This document shows positions 34,290 to 41,759 of a stretch of 64,000 nt of DNA, piece after piece (the first letter of the stretch is position 1; each line of letters starts with the position of its first letter). Source of the DNA: Flavisolibacter amylovorans (GTDB taxonomy: Bacteria; Bacteroidota; Bacteroidia; Chitinophagales; Chitinophagaceae); assembly GCF_039541815.1 (NCBI RefSeq), contig NZ_BAABGY010000001.1:124001-188000 (forward strand), given 5' to 3'. The position numbers and the translations under genes were made by a program. The notes under the pieces are model-generated. The model saw only the letters and a program-made list of their open reading frames with translations, searched no databases and was not told where the DNA came from.

Positions 34290-37076
34290 ATGTATTCAAG
34301 GTTACTGGTACTCTGTAGTCTGCTCCTCCTCCAAACCGTTGCCCTCGCCCAGAACATCCGCGTAGGCGGCACCGTCCGCAACGACAAGAACGAGCCGCTC
34401 GCCGGCGTGTCGATCAAGGCCACGACCACCGGCACTACCTCCGCTACCGACGGCTCCTTCATCCTCACCCTCAGCAAAGGCACGAAGCACACGATCACCT
34501 TCACGGCGGTGGGCTACAGCGCCGGCACCATCACCGACTACGATCCCGCCTCCGGCACCGACCTCAACATGGTGCTGCAAACGTCGTCGCAGGCGCTCGC
34601 CGGCGTTACCGTGAGCGGCTCCCGCGCCCCGCGCCGCGAAACCGTCAACGCCCTCATCGCCTACCAGAAGAACACCAGTACCGTGGCCCAGGTGATCTCC
34701 GCCGAAACCATCCGCCGCTCGCCCGACAAGAACACCGGCGAGGTGCTGCGCCGCGTGCCCGGCACCTCCATCCTCGAGGGCAAGTACCTCGTGGTGCGGG
34801 GCCTCGCCGACCGCTACAACCAGACGATGCTCAACGGCGTGCTGCTGTCGTCGACAGAGCCTGACCGCAAGACCTTCTCCTACGACATCTTCCCGGCCAC
34901 GATGCTCGACAACATGATCATCAACAAGGCTTTCGTACCGGAGCTCCCTGGTGAGTGGGCCGGCGGCCTCGTGCAGATCAACACCCGCGATATCCCGGCC
35001 AACGGCTTCCTCAACGTGCAGGTAGGTACCGGTTTCAACACCGGCACCATCGGGCGCGACTTCTACTCTTATAAAGGCGGCCGCCTCGACTTCCTCGGTA
35101 TCGACGACGGCTTCCGCGCGATCCCCGCCGCGCTGCCCACCAAGGGCGCCCTCGCCGGCTCCTCGCCCGAGCAGCTCGCCTCCTTCGGCCGCCAGTTCGC
35201 CAACATCTGGACCGCTGAGCAGGTCGCCCTGCTGCCCAACCACTCCGCACAGGTGGCCGGCGGCTTCAACACCCGCCTCTTCGGCAAGCGCCTCGGCGGT
35301 ACCATCGCCCTCACCTACAACCGCTCCTTCCGCCGCGTGCCCTTCTCCAACCGCTTCATCGCCAACGAAGCGGGCGACGTCAACTTCACCTATGAAAGCG
35401 AGCGCTATAGCCAGGACGTGCTCGCCGGTGCCATGGCCAACTTCACCCTTCAACTCTCCAGCCGCCACAAGATCTCGGTGCGTAACCTGCTCAACGTGAA
35501 CTCGAGCAAGTACGTCACCGAGCGCACGGGCCAGGACTTCCTCCTCGGCTCCGGCGAAGGCCAGAACCTGCGTGCCACCGAGCTCGCGCTGCGCCAGAAC
35601 GTGTTCTTCAACACGCAGCTGCAGGGCGACCACGCCTTCGGCTCCGCCAACGGCCTCAAGCTGCGCTGGTACGGCGGCTTCAACATCCTCGACCAGTACA
35701 TCCCCGACCAGCGTCGCCTCCAGTACATCGAGGAAACGCCCGGCGGCGCCTGGGTGGCCCTCATCGGCGGTGGCAACTCGCAGAAGTCGGGCTCGCGCTT
35801 CTTCTCGATGCTGAGCGACTACAACTACACCGCCGGCGGCGACATCTCCAAGACCTTCGATCTCTTCGGGCAGAAGCAGACGGTGAAGGCCGGCTATATG
35901 CTCCAGATCAAGGACCGCCTCTTCGACTCGCGTCCCTTCTACTACGGCGTGGACCGCGACCCGTCGGGACAGGCGATCCGCCGCACGGCCGACCAGATCT
36001 TCGCGCCCCAATACATCACCAATCAGGACGGTGGCATCGTATTCGGTGAGCTGCAAAGCCCCAACTACCGCTACATGGCGAACACGATCCTGAACGCGGG
36101 CTTTATCCAGTTCGATAATGCCTTCTCCGACAAGCTGCGCGCCGTATGGGGTGTGCGCTACGAAAACTTCGACCAGCTGGTGGGCTCGCCCCGCCGCAGC
36201 GACCCGCGCCATGTGCACTCGGTGGTGGGCGACTGGCTCCCCGGCGTCAACCTGACCTACAAGCTGGATGGCCGCACCAACATCCGCCTCTCCGGCTCGC
36301 AAACGGTGATCCGTCCCGAGTTCCGCGAGCTGAGCAACTTCGCCTTCTACGACTTCGAGCTGGGCGCCACCGTGCTGGGCAACCCGAAGCTGCAGCGCAC
36401 CAAAGTCACCAACGCCGACCTGCGCTACGAGCTCTACCCGCGCGCCGGCGAGCTGTTCACCGTGGGTGTGTTCTACAAGTATTTCTCCAACCCGATCGAG
36501 ACCTACTTCAACAACCTCGGCGCCGGCTCCTCCGCCACGTTCAACTTCGCCAACATGTCGAAGGCGAACTCCTACGGCGCCGAGATCGAGCTGCGCAAGA
36601 AGCTGGACTTCGCCCGTGGCCTGAGCAATTTCACCCTGACCTCGAACCTCTCGTATATCTACAACCGCGTGGAAGGCGTGAACGTCGACCGCCCGATGCA
36701 GGGCCAGAGCCCTTATCTCGTGAACGTGGGGCTGCAGTACGATCATGAGCGCACCGGCTTCAGCAGCACGCTGCTCTTCAACCGGATCGGCCGCCGCATC
36801 CTCTATGTCGGCAACCTGAACCAGAGCGTGGGCGCCTCGGGCATCCCCGACATCTGGGAGAACCCCCGCTCGCTGCTCGACCTCCAGGTGTCCAAGAAGG
36901 TGCTGAAGGGTAAAGGCGAGATCCGGCTTAATCTCTCCGACGTGCTGAACCAGCCGGCGATCTTCTACCACGACCTGGATAAGAACAAGAAATTCAATAC
37001 GGGTGCCGACGTGCAGGCCATCCGCCGCTCGTATGGCACAAATGTGAGCGTGACGTTCAATTACGCCATTCGATGA
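34290..37076 (+). CDS. TonB-dependent receptor with carboxypeptidase-regulatory-like domain
   Basis: 928 residues. Signal peptide ending ALAQ; a CarboxypepD_reg-like beta-sandwich (about 22-105: VRNDKNEPLAGVSIKATTTG); plug domain (about 120-235: VLRRVPGTSILEGKYLVVRGLADRY, then MLDNMIINKAFVPELPGEWAGG); and a 22-strand barrel to the C-terminal aromatic-ended strand (VSVTFNYAIR). It imports a ligand across the outer membrane using TonB energy. The partner lipoprotein gene follows after 147 bp. The upstream 11-bp array suggests nutrient-limitation control, phosphate being the first candidate (inference). Confidence 0.92.
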   Translation: MYSRLLVLCSLLLLQTVALAQNIRVGGTVRNDKNEPLAGVSIKATTTGTTSATDGSFILTLSKGTKHTITFTAVGYSAGTITDYDPASGTDLNMVLQTSSQALAGVTVSGSRAPRRETVNALIAYQKNTSTVAQVISAETIRRSPDKNTGEVLRRVPGTSILEGKYLVVRGLADRYNQTMLNGVLLSSTEPDRKTFSYDIFPATMLDNMIINKAFVPELPGEWAGGLVQINTRDIPANGFLNVQVGTGFNTGTIGRDFYSYKGGRLDFLGIDDGFRAIPAALPTKGALAGSSPEQLASFGRQFANIWTAEQVALLPNHSAQVAGGFNTRLFGKRLGGTIALTYNRSFRRVPFSNRFIANEAGDVNFTYESERYSQDVLAGAMANFTLQLSSRHKISVRNLLNVNSSKYVTERTGQDFLLGSGEGQNLRATELALRQNVFFNTQLQGDHAFGSANGLKLRWYGGFNILDQYIPDQRRLQYIEETPGGAWVALIGGGNSQKSGSRFFSMLSDYNYTAGGDISKTFDLFGQKQTVKAGYMLQIKDRLFDSRPFYYGVDRDPSGQAIRRTADQIFAPQYITNQDGGIVFGELQSPNYRYMANTILNAGFIQFDNAFSDKLRAVWGVRYENFDQLVGSPRRSDPRHVHSVVGDWLPGVNLTYKLDGRTNIRLSGSQTVIRPEFRELSNFAFYDFELGATVLGNPKLQRTKVTNADLRYELYPRAGELFTVGVFYKYFSNPIETYFNNLGAGSSATFNFANMSKANSYGAEIELRKKLDFARGLSNFTLTSNLSYIYNRVEGVNVDRPMQGQSPYLVNVGLQYDHERTGFSSTLLFNRIGRRILYVGNLNQSVGASGIPDIWENPRSLLDLQVSKKVLKGKGEIRLNLSDVLNQPAIFYHDLDKNKKFNTGADVQAIRRSYGTNVSVTFNYAIR

Positions 37077-37077
37077 C

Positions 37078-37109
37078 CCAGCCCCGGCCCCTCCCAAGAG
37101 GGAGGGGAC
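37078..37109. repeat. REP-like palindrome
   Basis: A CCCCTCCC-AAGA-GGGAGGGG palindrome preceded by CCCAGCCCCGG. It is the same type of element as the two arms at 43.76 and 44.03 kb. Confidence 0.55.
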
Positions 37110-37170
37110 ACTGAAAAACGGGCTCGCAACCAGAACTGACTGCAACCAACCCTAAGAACCGGAAGAACAC

Positions 37171-37210
37171 CCAAAACCTTCCAAAACCCAACAAACCTCT
37201 CAAAACCTAT
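37171..37210. repeat. AAAACCTTCC word repeat
   Basis: Repeated copies of the word CCAAAACCTT/CCAAAACCC just before a start codon. The same word occurs before the ABC transporter gene at 46.55 kb. Confidence 0.5.
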
Positions 37211-37223
37211 CAATAGGCTTTAT

Positions 37224-38639
37224 ATGAAACGGACATTCCTCATCTTCTCTGTTGCTCTTGTAACCTTTTCCGCCTGCCGTAAGATCCAGGTAGACGATAA
37301 CGGCTCCAACAACGGGGGTGGCACGGTGATCACTCCTGAGTCGACGATCCTTTCCGGCACCATCGGTACGGACCTCACCCTGCGCACGGGCAAGACCTAT
37401 ACCCTCCGCGGCATCGTGTACGTAGCCAACGGCGCGCAGCTCACCATCGAGCCCGGCGTCACCATCCTCGGCGACAAGGCCTCGCGCGGTACGCTCGTGA
37501 TCACCCGCGGCTCCCGCATCAATGCGGCCGGCACCGCCGACAAGCCCATCGTGTTCACCTCCTCCGAAAGCGGCGGCGCCGCCCGCGCCGGCGACTGGGG
37601 CGGCCTCGTGATCCTGGGCCGCGCCAAGACGAACGCCGTGTTCAACGGCCAGGCCGGTCTCGGTGAGGCAGAAGGCGGTATCAACAACGGCGACGGCTAC
37701 GGCCTCTTCGGCGGTACCGACGACAACGACAACAGCGGTACGCTGAAGTACGTGCGCATCGAATACGCCGGCTACGCCTTCCTCCCCGACAAGGAGCTCA
37801 ACGGCCTCGCTTTCTACGCTGTAGGCAAAGGCACCACCGTTTCGCACGTGCAGGTTGCCTGGGCGGCCGACGACTCCTTCGAGTGGTTCGGCGGCACGGT
37901 AAATGCCGATCACATCATCGCCTACAAAGGCCTTGACGACGACTTCGACACGGATAACGGCTTCTCCGGCAAGGTGCAGTTCGCCATTGCCGTGCGCGAT
38001 TCTTCCGTAGCTGACATCTCCGGCTCCAACGGCTTCGAAAGCGACAACGACGCCGCCGGCTCCACCCTCGCGCCGCAAACGAGCGCCGTGTTTGCCAACG
38101 TAACGTCTATCGGTCCGAAGCAGAACGTGACCAGCATCGGCAACACGTTCTACCGCAACGCCGCGCAGATCCGCCGCAACTCCTCGCTGTCGGTGATCAA
38201 CTCGGTGTTCCTGGGCTGGAACAACGGCCTGCTCATCGACGCCTCTACGGGCCGTCCCACCGACCTCAACATCTCCGGCGCCACACCCACGCTGTGGTGG
38301 CGTGGTAACGTGATCTCCGGCGTGCCTTCCGCATCCAACCAGGTGAAGTACTCCGCGAGCACGTCGCAAGCCACCGGTTGGACTGCCGCCGACGCACTCG
38401 CCTGGCACAACACGGCTGCCTTCAACAACACGCTGCTGGCCACGAACGACGCCGTGGGTTATGCCGCTGCCTTCAATTATAGCAACCCTGACCTGACGCC
38501 GGCCGCCAACTCGCCGTTGCTTTCCAATGCCTATTCCTACACCGACGCCCGCCTCAGCGGCCTGCAGCCCGTGACCTACCGCGGCGCCGTTGGTCCGAAC
38601 GACACCTGGTACAAGGGTTGGACGCGCTACGGCAACTAG
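37224..38639 (+). CDS. Surface lipoprotein with predicted right-handed beta-helix
   Basis: 471 residues. Lipoprotein signal ending TFSAC (Cys16). A Gly/Asn linker leads to repeated short strands rich in Gly, Asn and Val: YTLRGIVYVANGAQLTIEPG, then GTLVITRGSRINAAGTADKP, DWGGLVILGRAKTN, YVRIEYAGYAF and SLSVINSVFLGWNNGLLID, a parallel beta-helix pattern. This lipoprotein type regularly follows a TonB receptor of the type encoded just upstream in Bacteroidota and probably caps it or binds the ligand. It is not SusD-like. Confidence 0.8.
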   Translation: MKRTFLIFSVALVTFSACRKIQVDDNGSNNGGGTVITPESTILSGTIGTDLTLRTGKTYTLRGIVYVANGAQLTIEPGVTILGDKASRGTLVITRGSRINAAGTADKPIVFTSSESGGAARAGDWGGLVILGRAKTNAVFNGQAGLGEAEGGINNGDGYGLFGGTDDNDNSGTLKYVRIEYAGYAFLPDKELNGLAFYAVGKGTTVSHVQVAWAADDSFEWFGGTVNADHIIAYKGLDDDFDTDNGFSGKVQFAIAVRDSSVADISGSNGFESDNDAAGSTLAPQTSAVFANVTSIGPKQNVTSIGNTFYRNAAQIRRNSSLSVINSVFLGWNNGLLIDASTGRPTDLNISGATPTLWWRGNVISGVPSASNQVKYSASTSQATGWTAADALAWHNTAAFNNTLLATNDAVGYAAAFNYSNPDLTPAANSPLLSNAYSYTDARLSGLQPVTYRGAVGPNDTWYKGWTRYGN

Positions 38640-38646
38640 CCCCTGT

Positions 38647-38708
38647 CTCCGGCCCCAGCGCTACGCGCGCAACCTTCGGTTGACCCCGTAGGGGAACTTA
38701 GGCCGGAG
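38647..38708. repeat. Cruciform-like inverted repeat after the receptor operon
   Basis: CTCCGGCC is mirrored by GGCCGGAG, with inner hairpins AACC-TTC-GGTT and CCCC-GTA-GGGG. The remaining spacer to 38956 holds the terminator and a short GATTGCC repeat at its end. Confidence 0.45.
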
Positions 38709-38741
38709 TTACTTTCCGGTAGCAGTCTATCTTAAAGCACT

Positions 38742-38772
38742 AAAGCCCCGACGTTTGCGTCGGGGCTTTTCT
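38742..38772 (+). terminator. Intrinsic terminator of the receptor-lipoprotein operon
   Basis: AAAGCCCCGACG and CGTCGGGGCTTT form a 12-bp stem around TTTG, followed by TCTTG. Confidence 0.85.
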
Positions 38773-38956
38773 TGTTTATCCGTCGGACGAAGGATCTGTA
38801 GAAGTACGGTGATCGCGGTGCAATATCAGGAGCTTGCATATCTAACCATACAGGCAATAAGTAGCAACTATCCATCGGCCATTCTTGCACCTGACACCCG
38901 ACGATGTCGGGTCCTTCCGGCAACGCTAACCCATTCACGATTGCCGATTGCCGATC

Positions 38957-39400
38957 TTACGCCACCTTCAGCGGCTGTGCGGCGGGCTGCGTGCATTGCC
39001 AGCAAAAAGCGAAGAGGAGTGCAGCGAGGAAGTCGGCGCTTGCGGGCAGGAGGCCGTCGGGCAGGGCGCGCCATTCGGCGCCGTCGCGGCGCCGGAGCAG
39101 GAGCCCTTCGGCGCCTACGGTGAACCGGTACTTGCCTTCGTCGAGCTGCAGGGTGCCAGATCGCTGCCGGCTGTCGTCGAAAGTGCAGGTGCCCATGCGT
39201 AGGCCGTACTCGTTGTGCAGGATAATTTTCGGGAAGACGGGCGCGGCCGCCTCGAGGAAGAAGAGGCGCTGTAGTCCCGGCGCCTGGAGGCGGAGGGAGC
39301 CCGTTACTGGGTTGAAGCGTACCCGCGTGGTGGGGGTATCGTCGGTGCCGATGGAGCAACTGCCTGCCTCCACGGTGTCCATCCATATCCGGTTTGCCAT
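38957..39400 (-). CDS. Hypothetical protein
   Basis: 147 residues from the ATG at 39400; a GTG 39 bp upstream would add a weak hydrophobic leader. Contains FNPVTGSLRLQAPGLQRLFFLE, then LHNEYGLRMGTCTFDD and EGKYRFTVGAEGLLLR, which suggests a beta-sandwich, and ends with a hydrophobic stretch (FLAALLFAFCWQC) that could be a tail anchor. No family recognised. First of several small minus-strand genes next to the receptor operon. Confidence 0.5.
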   Translation of the reverse strand: MANRIWMDTVEAGSCSIGTDDTPTTRVRFNPVTGSLRLQAPGLQRLFFLEAAAPVFPKIILHNEYGLRMGTCTFDDSRQRSGTLQLDEGKYRFTVGAEGLLLRRRDGAEWRALPDGLLPASADFLAALLFAFCWQCTQPAAQPLKVA

Positions 39401-39494
39401 GCCTTTAAGTTCGTACGCGGAGCAGGCCCCGGCAAGCACAGCAGTAAACGTTAATAGTAAATTAATAAAAACTTAATACAGCGCCCGGCGCAGC

Positions 39495-39752
39495 TCAGGG
39501 GGCAACGCGGCTGGGGATCTGCGACGAGGAAGGGCGCGCAACCAGCAGGCGGCCGACCTGTTTGCGTACGGAAGGGTCCTCGGTGCCTTCGAGCAGCCAG
39601 CCATCGCCGGCGCGGCGGGCAAGGAGTTCGGGCATATTGCGGGTCGGCCCGGCGCGGTGCGGGGCCGGGCGGAAGCGGACCTGATCGCCATTATCGGAGA
39701 CCTCATAGCCACAGGGGGCTTCATCAAAAAAAAGCACGACGGCGTAGTTCAT
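39495..39752 (-). CDS. Small hypothetical protein
   Basis: 85 residues, ATG start. Begins MNYAVVLFFDEAPCGYEVSDNG and continues with GDGWLLEGTEDPSVRKQVGRLL. Not hydrophobic and no signal peptide. No family recognised; it could be a genuine small gene given its base composition and the absence of a competing frame. Confidence 0.4.
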   Translation of the reverse strand: MNYAVVLFFDEAPCGYEVSDNGDQVRFRPAPHRAGPTRNMPELLARRAGDGWLLEGTEDPSVRKQVGRLLVARPSSSQIPSRVAP

Positions 39753-39889
39753 AACCCCCTTAAGGCAAGGCCTGTGCCGGAATTTAACGGCAGGGATGGA
39801 TCATGCGCTGCAGTGCTTCTAACTGATTGGTAATGTACGCATTACGAGGGTGCAAAGAATTGTCGCAGGCACCTTCGGCGAGTGAATGA

Positions 39890-40051
39890 TTACCGGTCGA
39901 GCGCCTGCACGAGGCAGGAGAGCAGGAAGGTGGCGTTGAGTACGAGCAGCACGAGCACGGCACGGCGGAAGCGGGCGTCGCGGCCCGAAAAGGCAGGGTG
40001 CGTGCGAACGATGCGGACGGCCCCGTAGCGGGTAAGGCGCTGGATCTTCAT
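39890..40051 (-). CDS. 53-residue membrane protein with a Pho-like promoter
   Basis: Translation from the ATG at 40051 gives MKIQRLTRYGAVRIVRTHPA, a basic segment, then one membrane helix (AVLVLLVLNATFLLSCLVQAL) and a short tail. Its start codon lies 5 nt after a minus-strand CATCTTTA box, so the message is probably leaderless. Three to four 11-bp-spaced T(T/A)AC words lie upstream, the last 14 nt from the box, as at the TonB receptor. A small stress-induced membrane protein is a fair guess. Confidence 0.55.
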   Translation of the reverse strand: MKIQRLTRYGAVRIVRTHPAFSGRDARFRRAVLVLLVLNATFLLSCLVQALDR

Positions 40052-40055
40052 ATCG

Positions 40056-40175
40056 TAAAGATGACGCCTGCAGGTAACCGGAATGTAACCGATGCGTTAC
40101 CGATTTCTTACATCGGGATTTAACCATGCGATAGTATTCCGGTAACCTGGAATTCACATGACGAAGGCAATTTTG
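40056..40175. promoter_or_regulatory. Divergent Pho-box-like control region
   Basis: Minus direction: words at 40077, 40088, 40099 and 40110 (11 bp apart) and CATCTTTA starting 14 nt after the last, reading into the 53-residue gene. Plus direction: TAAC at 40121 and 40143, TCAC at 40154 (11-bp register, 40132 degenerate) and CAATTTTG at 40168, again 14 nt after the last word. The two arrays are out of register by 2 bp. Confidence 0.65.
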
Positions 40176-40178
40176 GGA

Positions 40179-40228
40179 CGCTCCTCAAGCAGACTATTCC
40201 CGCTCCTGTATCTACAGGGGCGTTTTTC
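40179..40228 (+). ncRNA. Candidate small RNA 1
   Basis: The plus-strand promoter with box 40168-40175 would start transcription near 40179. A hairpin (CGCTCCTGTA/TACAGGGGCG, 40201-40222) with a T tract (GTTTTTCTTT) ends it about 50 nt later. There is no open reading frame within and the next plus-strand gene is 700 bp away. On the minus strand the hairpin has no T tract, so it is not the terminator of the gene at 40249. Confidence 0.45.
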
Positions 40229-40248
40229 TTTAGCCGACCCGGCGCGTG

Positions 40249-40668
40249 CTAGCGGCCTTCCTCCATTCGGATCCTGGGTTCGGTCTTAGAACGGAGATCA
40301 CCTTTACCCCGCATCTTCCAGGTATAGGACCAGGATGCGTCATTCCGGTTCCAGGCTTCGCCTTCCATGGTATTTCCCCGGATGGTACTGAGGTACGTCG
40401 AGTACTTCCTGAGTACCACAACCACCGTGTTGCCGTTCTGCGACCAGACGTCTGCCTTCGAGTCGTAGGATGCTGCAGTGGCGCTGCCCGGGTTGGTACT
40501 ATACCGCACATGGCCGTCGGGGTGAAAGTAGAACTCATACGCATCGCCGTCGGAATCGGTGCCGCCCCAGGTGCTGTTGGCTACTGACGACGCGGGCGGC
40601 GGTGGGGCGAAGGAAAGGAAGGACAAGGAGACGACGAGCAGGGTGCAGGCGGTGCGAAAGCGGCTCAT
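40249..40668 (-). CDS. Small secreted protein
   Basis: 139 residues. Signal peptide MSRFRTACTLLVVSLSFLSF, cleavage likely after a PPPPAS segment or nearby. The mature part looks like a small beta-sandwich or lipocalin-like domain: STWGGTDSDGDAYEFYFHPDGHV, then VWSQNGNTVVVVLRKY and NTMEGEAWN. This layout recurs in short Bacteroidota exported proteins with no known function. Confidence 0.6.
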   Translation of the reverse strand: MSRFRTACTLLVVSLSFLSFAPPPPASSVANSTWGGTDSDGDAYEFYFHPDGHVRYSTNPGSATAASYDSKADVWSQNGNTVVVVLRKYSTYLSTIRGNTMEGEAWNRNDASWSYTWKMRGKGDLRSKTEPRIRMEEGR

Positions 40669-40722
40669 GGGTGGGTTTTACACCAAGTTACGGCGCTTTC
40701 GGGGCGGGGGCGGATCCGGCCG

Positions 40723-40785
40723 CAAAAAAGAAAGCCTCCTGGAAAAGAGGCCCGTCGGGAATGTATCGAGGAAATTGCTTCTGCG
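40723..40785 (-). ncRNA. Candidate small RNA 2
   Basis: On the minus strand CACCTTCG (40796-40789) lies 14 nt after a TAAC word of an 11-bp pair, so transcription could start near 40785. A hairpin (GCCTC/GAGGC, 40751-40734) and TTTCTTTTTT then terminate it about 60 nt later. No reading frame is contained. The stem is short (5 bp) and the box is imperfect, so support is weaker than for candidate 1. Confidence 0.35.
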
Positions 40786-40788
40786 GCA

Positions 40789-40919
40789 CGAAGGTGCGGC
40801 ACCCTTGTTACCTGTCTGTTACGCCAGGATGAACAAAACGCTACGGCTTCCCGTAACAATACGGTAACGGATTGGTGATTCATGGGTAACGCCGTTGCCG
40901 CCCGGGCGCCCGAACTTTA
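40789..40919. promoter_or_regulatory. Second divergent Pho-box-like control region
   Basis: GTTAC at 40807 and 40818 (11 bp) serve the minus-strand box CACCTTCG. GTAAC at 40853, 40864 and 40886, with GTGAT at 40875, form an 11-bp plus-strand array. GAACTTTA at 40912 is in register: 25 nt (11 + 14) after the last TAAC, as if one word had decayed. Confidence 0.55.
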
Positions 40920-40934
40920 CGGAAACAAAATGCT

Positions 40935-41381
40935 ATGGACGCCCTTACCCTGGAGCAATGCCTCAACGATGTGGTCGAGGTCCGCTTTGAGCCCTCCTTC
41001 GACCGCAGCCACGCGCCGCATGCGATCGGCCTCGTGTTCGGACGGATGACGCCCACGCTGCGCGCCCGCGTCGGGCGCCTGCGCCCGCTGTTCACCAGCC
41101 GGAGGGTGCTGCTCTATTTCCGGCCGCTGGGCCCCGACGGGATGGGGCTCTCCTTCATCGTGCGCGAATTGCTGCTGATCGCCAACAGCCCTTCGCTCGA
41201 CTACGACCGGAAAAGCTTCGGAGCGCTCGGTGCGGTGCTGCACCGCGAAGAGCCCCTCATCCTCGCCTTTTACCAGCGCGACCGCCGCGGGCGCCTGCGC
41301 CTCCTCACCGACGCACAGTACGATCCGTACTTCCTGCCGGCTTACTACTTCAAGACAGCCTCGGTGCTTGAAGAAGCGTAG
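40935..41381 (+). CDS. Hypothetical protein under a Pho-like array
   Basis: 148 residues, no signal peptide. Begins MDALTLEQCLNDVVEVRFEP; contains RVGRLRPLFTSRRVLLYFRPLG, then LSFIVRELLLIANSP and EEPLILAFYQRDRRGRLRLL, and ends PYFLPAYYFKTASVLEEA. Arg-rich with alternating strands. No family recognised. A four-word 11-bp array upstream suggests joint control with the TonB receptor. Confidence 0.55.
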   Translation: MDALTLEQCLNDVVEVRFEPSFDRSHAPHAIGLVFGRMTPTLRARVGRLRPLFTSRRVLLYFRPLGPDGMGLSFIVRELLLIANSPSLDYDRKSFGALGAVLHREEPLILAFYQRDRRGRLRLLTDAQYDPYFLPAYYFKTASVLEEA

Positions 41382-41385
41382 TAGC

Positions 41386-41755
41386 ACGCAGAATGCGCGG
41401 ATAACGCAGAAATGATTTTTCGTGTGGTGCGTGATGTCCTTTTCTATGAAGCAGGCTTCAACTGCAACGGCTTTAGGTGCAGCTGTTCCCATAAAGGTGG
41501 CGACAGCTTCGAGGTGCAAGATTTTTTGATAAACCGCGGAACGTGAGTCGTGCTAAAGCACTTTTGAAGAAGTAGTTCTTTGAATTGGCATGTCTCTTTT
41601 TCGCGTTTTATCCCAAGAATCTACCTCGGAAAGCAATGACAGCCTTTCAGCGGAAATGTGGCCATGAAGCAAGTGCACAAAGTGAATTGTCCCAACCGGT
41701 AGACGACCGTCCAAAAGGAAAAAAGTCTTTCCGCGTGTTCCGCGCATTCCGCGTG
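41386..41755. repeat. 370-bp spacer bounded by ~27-bp inverted repeats (MITE-like)
   Basis: The left arm (41386-41412, starting CACGCAGAATGCGCGGA) and the right arm (41729-41755, ending GCGCATTCCGCGTG) are inverted copies with few differences. The interior is more AT-rich than its surroundings and shows no coding frame. No transposase is present. It lies between the 148-residue gene and the end of the histidine kinase gene. Confidence 0.5.
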
Positions 41756-41759
41756 CCCC

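Noticed and set aside
34302..37145. Minus-strand open frame of 947 codons opposite the TonB receptor
   Set aside because: It is an antisense shadow produced by GC-rich third positions; the plus-strand protein has complete receptor domains.
37224..38639. SusD-like partner of the TonB receptor
   Set aside because: The protein lacks the TPR-type helical SusD fold and instead shows beta-helix repeats, so no polysaccharide-utilisation locus is called, even with a GH2 enzyme elsewhere in the window.
40200..40228. Terminator of the minus-strand gene at 40249-40668
   Set aside because: Read on the minus strand the hairpin has no downstream T tract; the T tract lies on the plus strand.
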